Source: Pseudomonas profundi
GTDB lineage: Bacteria > Pseudomonadota > Gammaproteobacteria > Pseudomonadales > Pseudomonadaceae
Direction: 5' to 3'
Length of the DNA: 64,000 nt
Assembly: GCF_008638305.1 (NCBI RefSeq)
Contig: NZ_VTPZ01000002.1
Span: 248,001 to 312,000, forward strand
This document shows, in pieces, positions 9,347 through 17,588 of this stretch (positions within the stretch are counted from its first letter, which is position 1; every line of letters begins with the position of its first letter). The position numbers and the translations under genes are program-made. Under the pieces are notes generated by a model, which had not been told where the DNA came from, searched no databases, and saw only the letters and a list, made by a program, of their open reading frames with translations.

Positions 9347-10158
9347 AGCTGATACTGGCCGAACCCTTCAAAACGCTCTGGAGCGGGCGCGATGCCTTCG
9401 TTGAAGTTGAAAAGCTTCAGGGTGAAGTGTTCCGCGAGCTGGAGGCCCGGCGTACCTTGCGCACCGTGGTCGATGGCCGAGGCTATTTCGTCAAGATTCA
9501 TCGGGGTGTCGGTTGGCGGGAGATCTTCAAGAACTGGCTAACCCTGAAAGCACCGGTATTGGGCGCAGGTCAAGAATGGCATGCGATTCAGGCACTGACG
9601 GCTGCGGGCGTTCCAACCATGACTGCCGTGGCCTTTGGTGAACGTGGGGCCAACCCGGCGGACCAGCATTCCTTCATTATCACCGAAGAGCTGGCACCGA
9701 CCATCAGCCTCGAGGATTTTGCTCACAGCTGGCGCAGCAATCCGCCTGACCCGGCCCTCAAGCACGCCTTGATCAACGAAGTGGCAGCGATGACGCGACG
9801 GATGCACGAAGCGGGAGTCAACCATCGTGACTGTTACATCTGCCATTTCCTGTTGCACACCGATACTGAGCCGACGGCAAACAATCTGCGGTTGTCATTG
9901 ATTGATCTGCACCGGGCGCAGATTCGTCCAAGGGTTCCGCGGCGCTGGCGGGACAAGGATCTGGCCGGCCTGTATTTTTCTGCGTTGAATATCGGGCTGA
10001 CGGAGCGCGACAAGTTGCGCTTTCTGCGAGTGTATTTTGACCGGCCGCTGCGTCAGATTCTTACGGAAGAAGCTGTACTGCTGAGCATGCTGGAGCGCAA
10101 GGCGGCGCGGCTGCAGACGCGATTCGAGCGCAAATACGCCCCGGGCAGTGATGCATGA
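9343..10158 (+). CDS. waaP: LPS core heptose(I) kinase
   Basis: Kinase that phosphorylates heptose I of the LPS inner core, a step needed for outer-membrane integrity and, in P. aeruginosa, for viability (recalled). It is 271 aa. The start is TTG at 9343, overlapping the waaG stop, because the reading MKLILAEPFKTLWSGRDAF matches the WaaP N-terminus and no ATG is suitable. Lys51 in FVKIH, Asp163 in NHRDCYICHFLL and Asp188 in IDLHRAQ correspond to the ATP-anchoring, catalytic and metal-binding residues. Its end overlaps the next kinase gene by four bases. Confidence 0.94.
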   Translation: MKLILAEPFKTLWSGRDAFVEVEKLQGEVFRELEARRTLRTVVDGRGYFVKIHRGVGWREIFKNWLTLKAPVLGAGQEWHAIQALTAAGVPTMTAVAFGERGANPADQHSFIITEELAPTISLEDFAHSWRSNPPDPALKHALINEVAAMTRRMHEAGVNHRDCYICHFLLHTDTEPTANNLRLSLIDLHRAQIRPRVPRRWRDKDLAGLYFSALNIGLTERDKLRFLRVYFDRPLRQILTEEAVLLSMLERKAARLQTRFERKYAPGSDA

Positions 10159-10901
10159 CCGGCTGGACGCTCAATCCTGAATACGCAACCGGCGTCAGTG
10201 GCCGACTGTTCGCTGATCTGGACACGGTTTTCGCCCTGGAAGGGGAGTTGATAACGACAGACCCTATCAGTACGGTTCATCGGGTCTGGGTCGGTAACCG
10301 ATACTATTACGTAAAGCGTTATACGGGCGCGGGCAAGAATCTGCGGCGCTACATCGGACGACCGCGGATCCAGGCGGAGTGGGAAAACCTTCTGCATTTT
10401 CATGCCTGGGGCATTCCCTCAGCTACTGTGGTTGGCTTCGGACTGGAACGGCGGGAGGGCGCTTTTCATCGGGGCGCGCTCATAACCCAGGATCTGCAGG
10501 GCACATCGGACATGGCGAATATTGCCAAGAACGGTGATCCTCGTTTTTTATGCAAGCGATGGGTTGCTCACGTGTCCAGGCAAATCGCCCATGCGACGCG
10601 CATGATGCATGACCAAAACTTTGCGCATAACGATCTGAAATGGCGCAATATTCTGGTCGATGAGAAGCCCTTTCCAGACGTGTACATGATCGATTGCCCC
10701 GGTGGGAATTTCTGGGTGGGGCCCATGTTGAAATATCGAATCATCAAGGATCTGGCCTGTCTCGACAAACTGGGTAAGCGCGTGCTGAGCAGAACGCAGC
10801 GGCTGCGTTTTTACCTGGACTATATCGAGAAGCCGAGACTGTCTCCGGCGGACAAGAAGCAGGCTCGGGCAGTATTGAATTTCTTCAAGGGGCGAGAATG
10901 A
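10155..10901 (+). CDS. LPS core kinase (WaaP/Kdo-kinase-like family)
   Basis: Predicted sugar kinase of 248 aa acting on the LPS inner core. The Lys54 region YYVKRYTG resembles the ATP-binding lysine. AHNDLKWRNILV carries an intact catalytic Asp160, and YMIDCPGG has the metal-binding Asp180. All key residues are therefore present. It overlaps waaP by 4 bp upstream (ATGA) and the next kinase by 4 bp downstream. The order matches the kinase genes that follow waaP in P. aeruginosa, where one is thought to act on heptose II (recalled). The exact acceptor cannot be read from sequence. Confidence 0.85.
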   Translation: MTGWTLNPEYATGVSGRLFADLDTVFALEGELITTDPISTVHRVWVGNRYYYVKRYTGAGKNLRRYIGRPRIQAEWENLLHFHAWGIPSATVVGFGLERREGAFHRGALITQDLQGTSDMANIAKNGDPRFLCKRWVAHVSRQIAHATRMMHDQNFAHNDLKWRNILVDEKPFPDVYMIDCPGGNFWVGPMLKYRIIKDLACLDKLGKRVLSRTQRLRFYLDYIEKPRLSPADKKQARAVLNFFKGRE

Positions 10902-11662
10902 GCGAGTCGCCATTCATTGCAGTCAATGCTCGCGAGGTGCTGGCGCGGCATGGCCTTGATAATTTCGAAGGGCTATGGAGTAGCAGATGCAACGCCAGCA
11001 GTAAGAGGGTAATGCGCCGCGGCGGCTGGAATACCGTGGTGCGGCTTGAGCTGGAAGACATCAACGGCCATCTGCAGACCTTTTATCTCAAGCGCCAGGA
11101 AAACCAGCTGGTTCGCAGCCGATTGCACCCCCTGGGTGAGCCAATCTATGCCCGCGAATTCCGTTTCATCCAGCGCTTCGCCCATCTCGGCATCCCGTCA
11201 CTTGAAACCGCATTTTTCGCCCAGCGTCGCGTGGAGGGTAAACACCAGGCCATTCTGCTGACCCGTGCATTGGATGAGTACCGCTCACTGGATATCTGGT
11301 TCGAACGCTGGCCTGAGCTGGAATGGCAGGGCAGACAAGACCTGATCATGGCGGCTGCGGCGCTGGTGCGCGCGTTACACAACGCCGGCAAAATGCATAA
11401 CAGCCTGTATCCCAAGCAGATCTTTCTCAAGCTGGACGGGGATGGCGCTGGCGCACGGCTGATCGATCTGGAAGAGACCCGTAGAGCCTGGTTCGGCGAG
11501 CGGGACCGTGTGAGAGACTTGAGCAGCCTTCATCGGCGTACCCAGGTTGCCAGCAACAGCCAGCAACTGCGTTTCTTTCTGGCATACATGGGCCGGTCGC
11601 GTCTGGATGTTGAAGCGCGCCAGCTGTTGATACGCATACTCAGTCGTCGCTCGCCGGAATAA
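10898..11662 (+). CDS. InaA-family LPS kinase-like protein without canonical catalytic Asp
   Basis: A 254-aa kinase-fold protein in the LPS core operon. YLKRQ near residue 63 is the probable ATP lysine. At the catalytic loop the sequence is MHNSLYPKQIFLK, with Ser159 where HRD-type kinases have Asp; the metal-binding stretch LIDLEE is intact. The pattern H-x-x-LY-x-K-x-IF recalls the InaA lipopolysaccharide kinase family, so the loop may be a family trait rather than a lesion. The start overlaps the preceding kinase stop by 4 bp, and the double kinase gene follows after 7 bp. Activity and acceptor are unknown. Confidence 0.8.
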   Translation: MSESPFIAVNAREVLARHGLDNFEGLWSSRCNASSKRVMRRGGWNTVVRLELEDINGHLQTFYLKRQENQLVRSRLHPLGEPIYAREFRFIQRFAHLGIPSLETAFFAQRRVEGKHQAILLTRALDEYRSLDIWFERWPELEWQGRQDLIMAAAALVRALHNAGKMHNSLYPKQIFLKLDGDGAGARLIDLEETRRAWFGERDRVRDLSSLHRRTQVASNSQQLRFFLAYMGRSRLDVEARQLLIRILSRRSPE

Positions 11663-11669
11663 TCAAACG

Positions 11670-13109
11670 ATGAATATCACCGAGCAGTTACGTCGCGCCA
11701 AACGCAACCCGCCAGCACCGTTCAGCGTGCCACTTGCGGACGGAGGCGAACTGACCCTCCAGCGCTGGCTGCGGATTTTGCCGGGCAAGCGGCTGGTGGC
11801 GCAGGGCGAGTTGGCAGGCAGGACAGTCCTGGCGAAGCTATTTGTCGCACCGGCTGCACAGCGGCATTGCGTTCGGGAGCTGGAAGGCATCAAGGCGGTA
11901 CTTGGCGCGGGAATCGCCACTCCAGCCATCATCAGCCAGGGTCCACTTCCGGGTGGTGGTCACTATTTACTCACCGATTTCCTCGAAGAGGCAGAAAGCC
12001 TGGAAGCGCAGTGGGAAGCGCTGAGCCATGAGCCCGCAGGCAGTGAATCTGCAATGCGTTTGCTGCGCCTGGCTTTGACAGGCATCGCGACAATGCACGC
12101 CAAAGGCCTGGTTCAGCGCGATCTGCATCTGGGTAATTTTCTCCTGCACAAGGGTGTGCTGCAGGTCATCGACGGCGATGCGGTGGAGGTTCTCGACCAG
12201 TGCCAGCCGATAACCGCCCAGCAGGCTGAAGAAAACCTGGCGGTATTCTTCGCGCAGCTGAAACCCGACTGGGACGAGTGGGTGGAGCAGTTGCTGCTCG
12301 CCTATCTCAAAGCCAACCCCCACCACGCTATTCACCCCGACAACCTGGCAAAGCTGATAAGCGCCAAGCGCCAACTGCGCCTGGAGCACTACCTCGATAA
12401 GTCACTGCGTGATTGCACAGAGTTTGCGGTGAAGCGAGGGTGGGGGCGGTTTGCGGTCGTCCAGCGCAACCATGCTGCCGAGCTGGGAGGTCTGCTTGAA
12501 TCGCCAGACGAATGCTTCCGCCGTCATCCATTGCTCAAGGATGGCGGCAGCAGCACAGTCGTCCTGGCTTCAACCGTTGTCCGAAAGGTTGTAGTTAAAC
12601 GCTACAACATCAAAGGTGTGGCGCACTGGCTTAAGCGCTTTTGGCGGCCAAGCAGGGCATGGCACAGCTGGCTCTCAGCACATCGGCTTCGATTTCTCGG
12701 CATTGCCACGCCGGCTCCTTTGGCGATGGTGGAACAACGTATCGGTCCGCTCCGCAGCACTGCCTGGTTAGTTACCGAATACTGCGCTGGCGTTAATCTA
12801 CTGGAACACTTCGGGAAAGAGGGCGACAGGACGCCAACGGCACAAGAGGCTGTAGCTCTGCTCCGATTGTTCGGTCAGCTTTTTCATGCGCGTATCAGTC
12901 ATGGCGATTGCAAAGCGACAAATCTCTTGTGGCGCTTGAACGAGATCGTTCTGATTGATCTGGACGGGATGCGATTCTACGAAGCTGAGAGTCCGGCCTG
13001 GCTCAGAGCGTGGGAGGAGGACCGAGCGCGTTTCCTGCGCAACTGGCCTGCAGGAAGTCCGCTGCGGATGTGGCTTGATTCGCAACTTCCGCGCCCGGTC
13101 GCTGGTTGA
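11670..13109 (+). CDS. double-domain LPS core kinase
   Basis: A 479-aa protein made of two consecutive kinase-fold domains. In domain 1 (about residues 30-250) VQRDLHLGNFLL carries Asp151 and VIDGDAV carries the metal ligand. In domain 2 (about 285-470) VVVKRYNIKG, ISHGDCKATNLL with Asp403 and LIDLDGM with Asp420 are all intact. P. aeruginosa has a protein of this design in the same place (recalled). Both halves look catalytically competent, so it may phosphorylate two positions or two substrates. It ends the tightly packed kinase run; a 133-bp gap precedes the next gene. Confidence 0.82.
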   Translation: MNITEQLRRAKRNPPAPFSVPLADGGELTLQRWLRILPGKRLVAQGELAGRTVLAKLFVAPAAQRHCVRELEGIKAVLGAGIATPAIISQGPLPGGGHYLLTDFLEEAESLEAQWEALSHEPAGSESAMRLLRLALTGIATMHAKGLVQRDLHLGNFLLHKGVLQVIDGDAVEVLDQCQPITAQQAEENLAVFFAQLKPDWDEWVEQLLLAYLKANPHHAIHPDNLAKLISAKRQLRLEHYLDKSLRDCTEFAVKRGWGRFAVVQRNHAAELGGLLESPDECFRRHPLLKDGGSSTVVLASTVVRKVVVKRYNIKGVAHWLKRFWRPSRAWHSWLSAHRLRFLGIATPAPLAMVEQRIGPLRSTAWLVTEYCAGVNLLEHFGKEGDRTPTAQEAVALLRLFGQLFHARISHGDCKATNLLWRLNEIVLIDLDGMRFYEAESPAWLRAWEEDRARFLRNWPAGSPLRMWLDSQLPRPVAG

Positions 13110-13242
13110 AATCACTTTTCGCTATTGGTGTGAACCAAAAAGGTCGATTGGGTACTAATGACTCTAGGATTTAAGGCATAGTCTGCTCATGGTGTTCGCC
13201 ATGGTTTCTGACTCGCAAGCCGAACAAGATCATGGAGAAATC

Positions 13243-14370
13243 ATGAACAATCGACCACAACAGCGCCATATCCTGCAAATTTGCCATGGATACGGGGGCC
13301 CCTTTCTGGACTATGCTCGACAATACGCGAGCTTGTTTGCGGACACGCCTTATAAAGTAACGACAATATTTCTTTCGGGTGAACCGAGTGATGAGGTCGT
13401 TGCGGCATGTCAGTCTGACGAGGTTATCTTTCTCGAGTACAGGTCCAAGGCGTTAAGAGGATTCAAGCTGCGTGCGATTCGCGAAATCCGCCGCATAGTC
13501 AAGACCAAAGATTTCTCACTATGCATCGCACACAGGTCCAAACCAGCATATATAGCCTGTCTCGCCACTCGGTTGCCCATCATCTGGGTACACCATGCTT
13601 ATGGTGCCTACGATCGACTCGACCGGAGGTTATTCGCCCAGGCTTACCGCAAGCGTATCCAGGCACTGGCCGTCTCGGATTCGGTCCGCGACACGATCAG
13701 GGCACGCCTTCCGAACTGGCCAAATGAGCGCATTCAGACGCTCTACTATCACATCGATATTCCTGCGGTACAGGCTCAACAGTTTGATCGTGCGGAAGCC
13801 AGACAGCAGCTCAAACTTCCACAGAACGCCTGGATCGTCGGCAATGTAGGAAGGCTGCATCCAGACAAGGATCAAGCGACGCTTATTAAAGGGTTTGCAG
13901 CGGCTTTGACTGACCTGCCAAAGAACAGTTGTCTGGCAATTCTCGGCCGGGGACGGCTAGAGAAAGAGCTGAAATCGTTGGCTATACAGCTGAATATCTC
14001 CAAGCGTGTTTTCTTCGTGGGTGAAGTCCCCGACGCAAGGCGGTATTTCAAGGCGTTCGACGTTTTTGTGTTGAGCTCCGACCACGAGCCATTCGGCATG
14101 GTACTGCTTGAAGCCATGGCAGCTGGCGTTCCGGTAGTCTCCAGTGACTGTGGTGGTGCCAGGGAAGTGGTAGACGGCGCAGGACAGTTGTTTCGGCAGG
14201 GCGATGGGCTAGCGTTATCGGGTTGCCTGGTAAAAGCCTCGGAGACTGGCGACTCGGCCGTCGAGGAACAGCGGCAGGCCATGCGCAAAAAGCTGACCAA
14301 TGAGTTTTCGGATGCTGCGGGCAGGAAGCGGTTTTGGGGGTTGTCGATGGTTGGGTCCTCTGCGCACTAG
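13243..14370 (+). CDS. family 4-like glycosyltransferase (first tandem copy)
   Basis: Predicted cytoplasmic glycosyltransferase of 375 aa for the LPS outer core. The start MNNRPQQRHILQICHGYGG is chosen because GGAG sits 5 bases upstream of this ATG, better than the upstream in-frame ATG at 13189. The nucleotide-binding part NVGRLHPDKDQATLIKGF and the donor-site motif HEPFGMVLLEAMAAGVPVV with EX7E spacing are clear. The next gene is a close paralogue, so this pair arose by duplication. Its place after the kinases resembles wapH in P. aeruginosa (recalled). Sugar specificity is unknown. Confidence 0.85.
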   Translation: MNNRPQQRHILQICHGYGGPFLDYARQYASLFADTPYKVTTIFLSGEPSDEVVAACQSDEVIFLEYRSKALRGFKLRAIREIRRIVKTKDFSLCIAHRSKPAYIACLATRLPIIWVHHAYGAYDRLDRRLFAQAYRKRIQALAVSDSVRDTIRARLPNWPNERIQTLYYHIDIPAVQAQQFDRAEARQQLKLPQNAWIVGNVGRLHPDKDQATLIKGFAAALTDLPKNSCLAILGRGRLEKELKSLAIQLNISKRVFFVGEVPDARRYFKAFDVFVLSSDHEPFGMVLLEAMAAGVPVVSSDCGGAREVVDGAGQLFRQGDGLALSGCLVKASETGDSAVEEQRQAMRKKLTNEFSDAAGRKRFWGLSMVGSSAH

Positions 14371-14436
14371 ATATGACTAGGGGTCTGGCAGCATCCCTAT
14401 GGCTGTTCCATCCGGATTGCTAAGCAGGATATACTC

Positions 14437-14453
14437 GCCCTTTTTTCAAGGGC
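14437..14453 (+). repeat. short hairpin between the tandem glycosyltransferases
   Basis: GCCCTT/AAGGGC with a TTTTC loop forms a 6-bp hairpin in the 253-bp spacer. No T-run follows, so termination is uncertain. Nothing else recognisable was found in this spacer apart from two GGAGG sites before alternative starts of the next gene. Confidence 0.3.
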
Positions 14454-14623
14454 AACGTTGTGATTTCGAGCATTGTGCGACTGGTCGGCGCCCTTAGTTT
14501 TTTCCTAGCTAATTCACGTTACGATGAGTCTTTTCTGGGCAGCAACGGTCCTGGAGGCTCATGGTCGACTCCTTGCGTCCGGCAGGTGGCGTCAGTGAAG
14601 TCATACCAGCAACGGAGGCTTGC

Positions 14624-15784
14624 ATGATCGCCGGCGATTCGGGGGATAGTTATGACTCAGTTGCTGACCGAAAGCCACGGTGGGTTTTGCAATTGTGTCA
14701 TGGGTATGACGGGCCCTTTATGGATTGTGCGAGGCAGTATGCTGCCTTGTTCAAGGGCACCGAATACAAGGTCTGTACGGTATATTTGACCGGCTCTGCT
14801 AGCGACGATGTCCGGCGAGGTTCCGCTTCCGATGAGGTGGTGTTCCTGAACTATTCTAGTCGGCAACTCAGAGGACTTAAGCTGGGCGCAATCAACGCCG
14901 TCAGAAAATTGGTGGCAGCCAATGAGTACGAGCTATGTATAGCTCATCGCTTCAAGCCAACGTACGTTGCGCTTTTGGGTACATCATTGCCTGTGATAGG
15001 TATCCAGCACGCCTTCGGGGTATACCGAAGAAGATCGCGGCAATTATTGGCTAATGTGTTCGGGCGGCGACTACTTCTACTTTGTGTCTCTGATGCGGTT
15101 CGCGATGACGTTATGGATAGCCTCGGTACAAAAGATTTCAGCCGGGTTGAAACGCTCTATAACCGGATCGACATTGCTGCAGTCCGTGCTCAGCTGCTTT
15201 CTCGCGAGGCCGCAAGGCGTCATCTAGATCTGCCTGACTCGGCCTGGGTTATCGCCAATGTTGGGCGCCTCCATCCTGATAAAGATCAGGCGACTCTGAT
15301 ACGTGGTTTTGCCAAGGCGCGTTCGGAGCTTCCTGATAATGCTCTCTTGGTGATCATCGGCACTGGTAAGCTCGAAGCTGATCTTAGAAGCCTGGCCGAA
15401 GATCTCTGCGTAGAAGAGGCGGTCTTGTTATTAGGGCAAGTCCCCAATGCGCGTCGCTATTTCAAGGCATTCGACGTTTTTGCGCTCACCTCTGATCACG
15501 AGCCATTTGGGATGGTACTGCTTGAGGCCATGGCTGCTAATACCCCTATCATTTGTGCAGACAGTGGCGGCGCGCAGGAAGTGGTTGAGGGTTATGGGCA
15601 AATCTTTCCATTCGCCGACGCAACGAAGTTGAGTGAATGCTTGCTTAGGGAATATGAGTTGAACAAAGATTCTAATGTTTGCGCAGAAAGGAGCGGAGCT
15701 CTTCTGGTGTCTCATTTTTCAGACGATGCCGCCAAGCGACGATTCTCCTCCATAATCAACAAGCGCTTTTTGTTCAAGATATGA
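14624..15784 (+). CDS. family 4-like glycosyltransferase (second tandem copy)
   Basis: A 386-aa paralogue of the preceding gene; shared blocks include NVGRLHPDKDQATLI, ARRYFKAFDVF and SDHEPFGMVLLEAMA, with well over half of the C-terminal domain identical by eye. The EX7E donor site is intact. ATG at 14624 has GGAGG 5 bases upstream; an in-frame ATG at 14561 also has GGAGG but only 3 bases away and would add 21 residues. The stop overlaps the next start (ATGA). It probably adds a different outer-core or O-chain sugar after divergence from the first copy, but the donor cannot be told. Confidence 0.84.
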   Translation: MIAGDSGDSYDSVADRKPRWVLQLCHGYDGPFMDCARQYAALFKGTEYKVCTVYLTGSASDDVRRGSASDEVVFLNYSSRQLRGLKLGAINAVRKLVAANEYELCIAHRFKPTYVALLGTSLPVIGIQHAFGVYRRRSRQLLANVFGRRLLLLCVSDAVRDDVMDSLGTKDFSRVETLYNRIDIAAVRAQLLSREAARRHLDLPDSAWVIANVGRLHPDKDQATLIRGFAKARSELPDNALLVIIGTGKLEADLRSLAEDLCVEEAVLLLGQVPNARRYFKAFDVFALTSDHEPFGMVLLEAMAANTPIICADSGGAQEVVEGYGQIFPFADATKLSECLLREYELNKDSNVCAERSGALLVSHFSDDAAKRRFSSIINKRFLFKI

Positions 15785-16692
15785 GTGATAACTCACTCTG
15801 TAGATCAGCTGGCGAGCCGAGCATCTGCTTCGTTATCCCCTATTTCGGGGAGTGGCCGTTTTGGTTTCCTTTTTTCCTGGAAAGCTGTCGTTATAATCCG
15901 ACGATAAACTGGCTTTTTTTTACGGATTGCGGCAGTCCATTGGACTCGCCCGCCAACGTACAATTCGTGCACACTTCCTACGCTAGCTATTGCCAGTACG
16001 TTAGTGAACGCCTAGGTATAGAATTTCGCCCCGATAATCCATACAAGCTTTGCGATATAAAGCCCGCCTTAGGACACATCCACGAGGAGGCTATCGAAGG
16101 CTACGATTTCTGGGCCTTTGGCGATATAGACGTTATCTACGGGAATCTCAGGAAGTATTTCACTCCTGAGCGCTTGCAAACTAAGGATCTTTTTTCTACC
16201 CATGCAAGACGGGTTTCCGGACATTTGTGTATTGTCAGAAACAATCGTGTGATGCGCGAGGCCTATCGCCTTATACCAAAATGGCGGGAACGCTTCAGTG
16301 ACACTGAGCATCAGGCGCTGGACGAAGGCGCATTTAGCAGGCTTTTCATCCGACATAAGAACTGGCCCGAGTCACTCCGCCTTTTCGCTGCACGTTTCAA
16401 TAAGTGGTATGTGCGCAGCGAATTCATTGAAGCTCATAGCACTTTTACTATTCTAGAGAACGGCCGTCGGGAATTGCCCGATGCCTGGTGCTGGCTTGAC
16501 GGGACGCTAACGAACAGCCTTATAAGAGGAAGAGAGTTTCCGTATCTTCACTTCCTTGCATGGAAAAAAAATGATTGGGCGCATAATTCAAAAGTGAAAC
16601 TATTGGGCCCTGCTGGACTAATTGAAAACAAAAAGTGGCAGATTACTGCCGCCGGCTGGAGGCCTCTGGAAGAGGCGAAAGAATGCAGTTGA
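15781..16692 (+). CDS. DUF6625-like putative glycosyltransferase
   Basis: A 303-aa protein beginning MSDNSLCRSAGEPSICFVIP, starting inside the stop of the previous gene. It contains FWAFGDIDVIYGNL near residues 113-126, a DxD-type motif with aromatic surroundings typical of the DUF6625 group found in polysaccharide clusters; this family name is from recollection. A C-terminal LHFLAWKK segment follows. The position between glycosyltransferases supports a role in sugar transfer for core or O-antigen. Codon use is AT-richer than in the kinase genes. A run of 8 T near 15914 and of 8 A near 16564 lie inside the gene. Confidence 0.7.
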   Translation: MSDNSLCRSAGEPSICFVIPYFGEWPFWFPFFLESCRYNPTINWLFFTDCGSPLDSPANVQFVHTSYASYCQYVSERLGIEFRPDNPYKLCDIKPALGHIHEEAIEGYDFWAFGDIDVIYGNLRKYFTPERLQTKDLFSTHARRVSGHLCIVRNNRVMREAYRLIPKWRERFSDTEHQALDEGAFSRLFIRHKNWPESLRLFAARFNKWYVRSEFIEAHSTFTILENGRRELPDAWCWLDGTLTNSLIRGREFPYLHFLAWKKNDWAHNSKVKLLGPAGLIENKKWQITAAGWRPLEEAKECS

Positions 16693-17588
16693 ACCTTCCA
16701 CCGTGCCCACTGGTATCCGTTCTTGTTCCGTGCTTCAACTACGCTCGTTATGTCGGTGACGCCATCGCAAGTATTTTGCAACAGGACTATCCGAATTTTG
16801 AGCTTGTCGTAGTAGATGACGGGTCAACCGATAATAGTTTTGAAGTCATAAATGAGGCGGTTCGTGTTTATGGAAAAGAAAGCCTCGTTCGCAACGTAGA
16901 GGTTATAAGCCAGGAAAACGCAGGGGTAAGTGCAGCATTAAATGCTGGCCTAGCGCGTGCCAATGGCGAGTTCATCGCGACATTTGATGCCGATGACTTG
17001 ATGGTGCCGGGACGGCTGGGTTTGCAGGTTGCCTATCTAAAAAATAATCCTTCTGTAGGTTGTCTGGGAGGCAGAGCCGCCAGAATCGATGAAAAAGGGA
17101 ATCTTCTAGCCAATAAAATTAAGGATAAGGGGGTTTCTTCATACGATTTTGAAGCGGCGCTGGCATGTGCGCTAGTTGTTGGTGGTAACTTGGCTATGTA
17201 CAGGCGGGAGGCATTGACCCTTGTTGGAGGGTATGATCCTGACATAAAGGTCCAGGATTTTCAGATGACCTTGAAGGTCGCGCACGCAGGTTATCGTGTA
17301 GATGTGTTGCCCGACACAATAACTCTTTATCGTAAACATCATGGCAGCTTGTCATCTCAGTATAGATCAGAGCTTGAGTATGGGCTAAAACTAATAGAGT
17401 TATATAAGTCTTATCCTGGTTATGAATCGGCGAAGGCTCGGCTGTTGGTGAAAGCTATGCGATTCGCTGTGACTGACGACAAATCGTTTGCGTGGTCACT
17501 TCTGAGACAAATACCGTTTAAACAGTGGGATGTCAAAACGTTGAAACGAGTGAGGTATCTTCTGTTTAAGTCGGAGAAAAGGACTTGA
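16683..17588 (+). CDS. family 2 glycosyltransferase
   Basis: A 301-aa GT-A fold inverting transferase. PLVSVLVPCFNYARYVGDAI, VVVDDGSTDNS and ATFDADDLM with the DxD metal site are textbook family 2 features, and GGNLAMYRREAL is the acceptor-loop region. The start MQLNLPPCPL has GGAAGAGG upstream and overlaps the end of the previous gene by 10 bp; earlier in-frame starts are possible. The gene is AT-rich. It probably builds the outer core or O-chain; sugar unknown. Confidence 0.88.
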   Translation: MQLNLPPCPLVSVLVPCFNYARYVGDAIASILQQDYPNFELVVVDDGSTDNSFEVINEAVRVYGKESLVRNVEVISQENAGVSAALNAGLARANGEFIATFDADDLMVPGRLGLQVAYLKNNPSVGCLGGRAARIDEKGNLLANKIKDKGVSSYDFEAALACALVVGGNLAMYRREALTLVGGYDPDIKVQDFQMTLKVAHAGYRVDVLPDTITLYRKHHGSLSSQYRSELEYGLKLIELYKSYPGYESAKARLLVKAMRFAVTDDKSFAWSLLRQIPFKQWDVKTLKRVRYLLFKSEKRT

